Positions 39,896 through 43,001 of a stretch of 43,001 bases of DNA are shown here, in pieces. Within the stretch, counting starts at the first letter, position 1. Every line of letters begins with the position of its first letter. The notes below the pieces were generated by a model. It saw only the letters and a program-made list of their open reading frames with translations. It was not told the DNA's origin and did not search any database. This stretch comes from Chloroflexota bacterium (GTDB lineage: Bacteria; Chloroflexota; Dehalococcoidia; GIF9; UBA5629). The stretch covers positions 1,541,044 to 1,584,044 of the forward strand of contig CP070642.1 of assembly GCA_020354105.1 (NCBI GenBank), given 5' to 3'. A program made the position numbers and the translations under genes.

Positions 39896-42622
39896 TTAAC
39901 CAGTAGAAGCTGGAGCTACGCCTTTGGGTCTCAGAAGTGAACTGATTAGTTTGTAGATCTCGGCGGCAATAAAAATTGTAGAGGCTGATAATATGGCTAT
40001 TGTCCAATCTGTCAGAGTCAAGGCATATGTATTGAATGGTCCTTGCAGGAAAGGCAAGTAAACTACCAATCCTAACATTATGCATTCCCAGCCTATAGCT
40101 AGTAGTAACCACTTGTTAGCAAAGGGGCCAATCTTAAACAGGGAATATTCTAGAGACCGACAGTTAAAAGCATTAAAAAACTGGACTAAGATTAGGGTAA
40201 CGAAACACATGGTTTGAGCTTCACTGTGGTCTCTACCCGAACTCAATGCCCACAGGAAGACCGCTAACGCGACTAGAGTTGTCCAGATCCCGGCGCTGGT
40301 CAAATACCTAAGTACAGGGCCTGTGAAGATGCTTTGCTTGCGAGGACGAGGCTTTTGATTCATAATGTCAAGTTCAGGTGGGTCGACAGACAAAGCTATG
40401 GCAGGTAAACCATCTGTAGCCAGGTTAACGTATAAGATTTGAATGGCTGTAAGTGGTATAGTTCCTGCAGGTAACCCAAAAAGTGGACCAAATAAGATAA
40501 CAATCGCCATTAGTAATATTTCACCCAAATTGCAGGAAAGAAGATAGACCAGGTATTTTTTAATGTTCCCGAAAATACCTCTTCCCTCTTCTACGGCAGC
40601 TACTATGGAGGCAAAGTTGTCATCAGTCAGCACCATATCCGCCGCTTCTTTACTGACATCGGTACCGGTAATACCCATAGCCACACCAATGTCAGATTTC
40701 TTAAGTGCTGGTGCGTCATTCACCCCGTCCCCTGTCATAGCTACTATGTGTCCTCTTTTGGTTAAAGCCTCTACAACACGGAGCTTGTGTGCAGGGGAAA
40801 CCCGTGCATAAACTTCTATTTTCTCCACCATGGCTTCAAATTCTTCATCACTAATGTTGTCAATATCAGTTCCGCTGAGAGCGACACCTTTTTTGAGTAT
40901 GCCCAGTTCTTTAGCGATTGCGACCGCAGTTAGCTTATGGTCACCGGTTATCATAACTGATTTGATTCCAGCCTGGTCGCAAAGTTTTACTGCTTCCTTA
41001 ACTTCTTCACGAGGTGGGTCTATCATGCCGACTAGTCCGGCAAAAACCATATCTTCTTCTATTGATGCTGTTGTATCAGCAGTGTCAGGAAGTCGTTTGT
41101 ATGCTAAGCCTAAAACGCGGAGAGCATCCTCCGCCATTTTGTGGGACACGGAAAGAATGTTACCCTTGCTGTCGTCGTTTAATTTTATCTCTTGACCATT
41201 CTGGTAAATATGGCTGCAAGAATTCAAGATTACCTCAGGTGCCCCTTTGGCATAGGCTGTCCTCCCTTCTGTTGTCTGATGCACAGTAGTCATCCTCTTC
41301 GTCTCGGAGGAGAAAGGAATTTCGTGGATGCGAGGGAATTGGCTCTGAAGTTTGTCTTGCCACAAATTGGCTTTAGCTGCAGTTACTACCAAGGCACCTT
41401 CGGTAGGGTCGCCCTTGATTTTCCAGGTACCATCAATATATTTAAGAGTGGTATCGTTGCACAGGCTGCCTATCTGGAGCAGCATTTGTAAGGCCTTTTC
41501 CTTTTCAATATGCAGCTTCTTGTCATCGAAAGTGAATTCACCTTTGGGCTCGTAGCCTACTCCGGTGACATCAATCAGCTTGTCCTCAACATAGATGCGC
41601 CGTATCGTCATTTGGTCCTGGGTTAGTGTGCCTGTCTTGTCTGAACAAATAAATGTGGTAGAACCAAGAGTTTCTACTGCCGGTAGCTTTCTAATCAGGG
41701 CGTTACGACGTACCATTCTCTGAACCCCAAGAGCCAGTGAAATGGTGACTACAGCAGGTAATGCTTCGGGAACAGCCGCTACTGCCAAACTCACCCCCCA
41801 TATGAGCATTTCTAAAATCTCATGTCCTCTTAGGACGCCAATCCCGGCTAGGATGAAGCATAACGCTAAGGCACCGATGCCAATCCACTTTCCCAACTGG
41901 TCCAGGTTAATCTGAAGTGGTGTCTGCTCCTTTTTAACTTCTTGGAGCATGGTGGCAATCTTCCCAAACTCTGTTATCATCCCTGTGCCTGTGATAACTG
42001 CCATGCCCCTGCCATAAACAGCCGCTGTTCCCATGAAGACCATGTTTTTTCTGTCACCAACGCTGATTTCTGTTGGCAGAACTTTATTTGTTTTCTCTAC
42101 GGGAACGGATTCACCGGTTAGAGATGCCTCTTCTACTTTTAGGTTGACTGCCTCAATTAAACGTGCATCTGCTGGTATCCGGTCGCCAGTTTTGAGAAAA
42201 ATAATATCTCCGGGTACCAATTCATGAGCGGTGACCTCAATTTCCTTGCCCCCTCTCAATACTGATGCTGTAGGCGCTGCCATTCTTTTAAGTGCTTCCA
42301 TGGCTCGTTCTGCCCTATATTCTTGTATGAATCCCAATCCAGCAGCAAAGAGGACGATGACTAAGATAACAATGGCATCAGCTATTTCACCCGTGATAGC
42401 CGATAGGGCTACGGCGACAAGGAGGATAATAATTAAGAAGTTCTTAAACTGTTCTAGCAGGATTGCCCATGGGGAGACTCGCTCCTTTCCAGCGAGTTCG
42501 TTGGGACCGAATTGAGCCAAGCGATGTTGAGCTTCTTCATTGCTTATGCCATTGCGGTCCGAGCTCAAAGAAGCTAAGACTTCTGATATGTCTAAGTTAT
42601 GCCAGTTTTTGTTTGTTTCCAT
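39896..42622 (-). CDS. P-type (SERCA/PMR1-like) calcium- or cation-transporting ATPase
   Basis: 908 aa from the ATG at 42622 (a TTG four codons upstream is the only alternative; neither has a strong ribosome site). Domains are N-terminal cation ATPase, actuator with SLTGESVPV, membrane helix with VAAVPEALPAVVTISLALG, phosphorylation motif CSDKTGTLTQDQM (about residue 330), nucleotide-binding KGAPE, hinge MTGDGVNDAPALKKSDIGVAMG, then a C-terminal six-helix domain. PEAL and the C-terminal membrane domain mark type IIA. It probably exports Ca2+ or a similar cation. It stands about 130 bp upstream of the CBS-antiporter pair and may be cotranscribed with the decarboxylase gene before it. Confidence 0.92.
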   Translation of the reverse strand: METNKNWHNLDISEVLASLSSDRNGISNEEAQHRLAQFGPNELAGKERVSPWAILLEQFKNFLIIILLVAVALSAITGEIADAIVILVIVLFAAGLGFIQEYRAERAMEALKRMAAPTASVLRGGKEIEVTAHELVPGDIIFLKTGDRIPADARLIEAVNLKVEEASLTGESVPVEKTNKVLPTEISVGDRKNMVFMGTAAVYGRGMAVITGTGMITEFGKIATMLQEVKKEQTPLQINLDQLGKWIGIGALALCFILAGIGVLRGHEILEMLIWGVSLAVAAVPEALPAVVTISLALGVQRMVRRNALIRKLPAVETLGSTTFICSDKTGTLTQDQMTIRRIYVEDKLIDVTGVGYEPKGEFTFDDKKLHIEKEKALQMLLQIGSLCNDTTLKYIDGTWKIKGDPTEGALVVTAAKANLWQDKLQSQFPRIHEIPFSSETKRMTTVHQTTEGRTAYAKGAPEVILNSCSHIYQNGQEIKLNDDSKGNILSVSHKMAEDALRVLGLAYKRLPDTADTTASIEEDMVFAGLVGMIDPPREEVKEAVKLCDQAGIKSVMITGDHKLTAVAIAKELGILKKGVALSGTDIDNISDEEFEAMVEKIEVYARVSPAHKLRVVEALTKRGHIVAMTGDGVNDAPALKKSDIGVAMGITGTDVSKEAADMVLTDDNFASIVAAVEEGRGIFGNIKKYLVYLLSCNLGEILLMAIVILFGPLFGLPAGTIPLTAIQILYVNLATDGLPAIALSVDPPELDIMNQKPRPRKQSIFTGPVLRYLTSAGIWTTLVALAVFLWALSSGRDHSEAQTMCFVTLILVQFFNAFNCRSLEYSLFKIGPFANKWLLLAIGWECIMLGLVVYLPFLQGPFNTYALTLTDWTIAILSASTIFIAAEIYKLISSLLRPKGVAPASTG

Positions 42623-42642
42623 GAGCGAGGCCAAATTGTAGA

Positions 42643-43001
42643 CTAGCTAAACATGGGTACTAGCATAAGCATAGCGCCTCCAGCTACTACTGAGGCGATT
42701 TGCCCAGCGGTATTAGCTCCGGCAGCGTGCATCAGCAGATGATTTTGAGGGTTTTCTTGAAGGCCCATCTTCTGCACTACCCTGGCCGACATAGGAAAAG
42801 CTGAAATGCCTGCGGCGCCAATCAAAGGATTAATTTTTCGACCGGATAGAACATACATTATTTTCCCGAATATAACGCCGGCAGCCGTATCCAGAGCAAA
42901 GGCAATTATTCCCATAACGAATATGAGTATTGTCTCGGGTTTGAGGAACTCAGATGCTATCATCATTCCACCTACGGTGAGACCTAGCAGAATGGTAACA
43001 A
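42643..43001 (-). CDS. Sodium-translocating decarboxylase beta subunit (OadB/GcdB/MmdB family), 5' end outside window
   Basis: The frame is open to the right edge (…VTILLGLTVGG before the first internal Met), so only the C-terminal 118 residues are seen. Signatures are KPETILIFVMGIIAFALDTAAGVIFGK, NPLIGAAGISAFPMSARVVQK and the terminal HLLMHAAGANTAGQIASVVAGG. The beta subunit is the membrane part that couples decarboxylation of oxaloacetate, glutaconyl-CoA or methylmalonyl-CoA to Na+ export. Which of these applies depends on the alpha subunit, presumably beyond the edge. It agrees with a sodium-based energy economy, as does the adjacent antiporter. Confidence 0.9.
   Translation of the reverse strand, partial: VTILLGLTVGGMMIASEFLKPETILIFVMGIIAFALDTAAGVIFGKIMYVLSGRKINPLIGAAGISAFPMSARVVQKMGLQENPQNHLLMHAAGANTAGQIASVVAGGAMLMLVPMFS

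Noticed and set aside
40563..42515. Several long open frames antisense to the P-type ATPase
   Set aside because: They mirror the real gene's codons, have no recognisable domains and no ribosome sites.
1..43001. CRISPR arrays, insertion sequences or prophage
   Set aside because: No spaced direct repeats, transposase or phage-type genes were found by eye; the only regular short repeat is the 15-bp LexA-box run.

Overview
The window looks like a piece of chromosome from an anaerobic, CO- or methyl-metabolising bacterium, most plausibly an uncultured member of the Chloroflexota, class Dehalococcoidia. That placement is an inference from gene content (CooC, several MttB-type corrinoid methyltransferases, a four-subunit-type pyruvate:ferredoxin oxidoreductase, IorAB with an FrhB-like protein, a sodium-pump decarboxylase beta subunit, and no respiratory genes), not from a marker tree. 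Gene density is high, genes lie on both strands in tight operons, and I see no transposase, phage gene or CRISPR array.

Left part (1-15 kb), mostly housekeeping: a truncated cooC (minus) diverges from tyrA-aroA-gmk (plus). Then come ybeY (minus), tRNA-Ser(GCT), a class III CoA-transferase, miaB, nadB, an FrhB-like/iorA/iorB operon, and a lexA locus. lexA has a clear promoter and a run of LexA-type boxes at a 15-bp period; it is followed by a DUF6504-like protein and a zinc-ribbon protein.

Middle part (15-31.5 kb), the accessory core: a bidirectional corrinoid methyltransferase island. The minus-strand arm, in reading order, is a MetH-activation-domain-like protein, MttB-like 1, a methyl-H4folate:corrinoid methyltransferase (MeTr), a corrinoid protein, a divergent MttB-like 2, a second corrinoid protein, an asparagine-synthetase-like protein without its glutaminase cysteine, and a PhnP/PqqB-like metallo-hydrolase. 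The plus-strand arm is a MeTr, a corrinoid protein, MttB-like 3, MttB-like 4, a DUF1638 protein and a RACE/RamA-type reductive activator. In outline, MttB proteins demethylate (probably quaternary) amines onto Co(I) corrinoid, MeTr passes the methyl group to tetrahydrofolate, and the activators rescue oxidised cobalt. CooC suggests that a CODH/ACS pathway exists to use the methyl group.

The most striking single observation is that the reductive activator is interrupted by one in-frame TGA (29889-29891) exactly where the family has the fourth [2Fe-2S] cysteine. The reading frame is otherwise open over about 620 codons, and a small hairpin with a GG-containing loop lies 16 nt after the TGA. This is a candidate selenocysteine iron-sulfur ligand, with a nonsense mutation or sequencing error as the alternative.

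Right part (31.6-43 kb), energy metabolism, all on the minus strand: tRNA-Arg(CCG), then porGD-porA-porB-nuoE-nuoF-hoxU-like, which joins pyruvate:ferredoxin oxidoreductase to an NADH-linked flavoprotein module, then tRNA-Pro(TGG). Upstream of these lie a CBS-domain protein with a CPA2 cation:proton antiporter, a SERCA-like P-type ATPase and the end of a sodium-translocating decarboxylase beta subunit.
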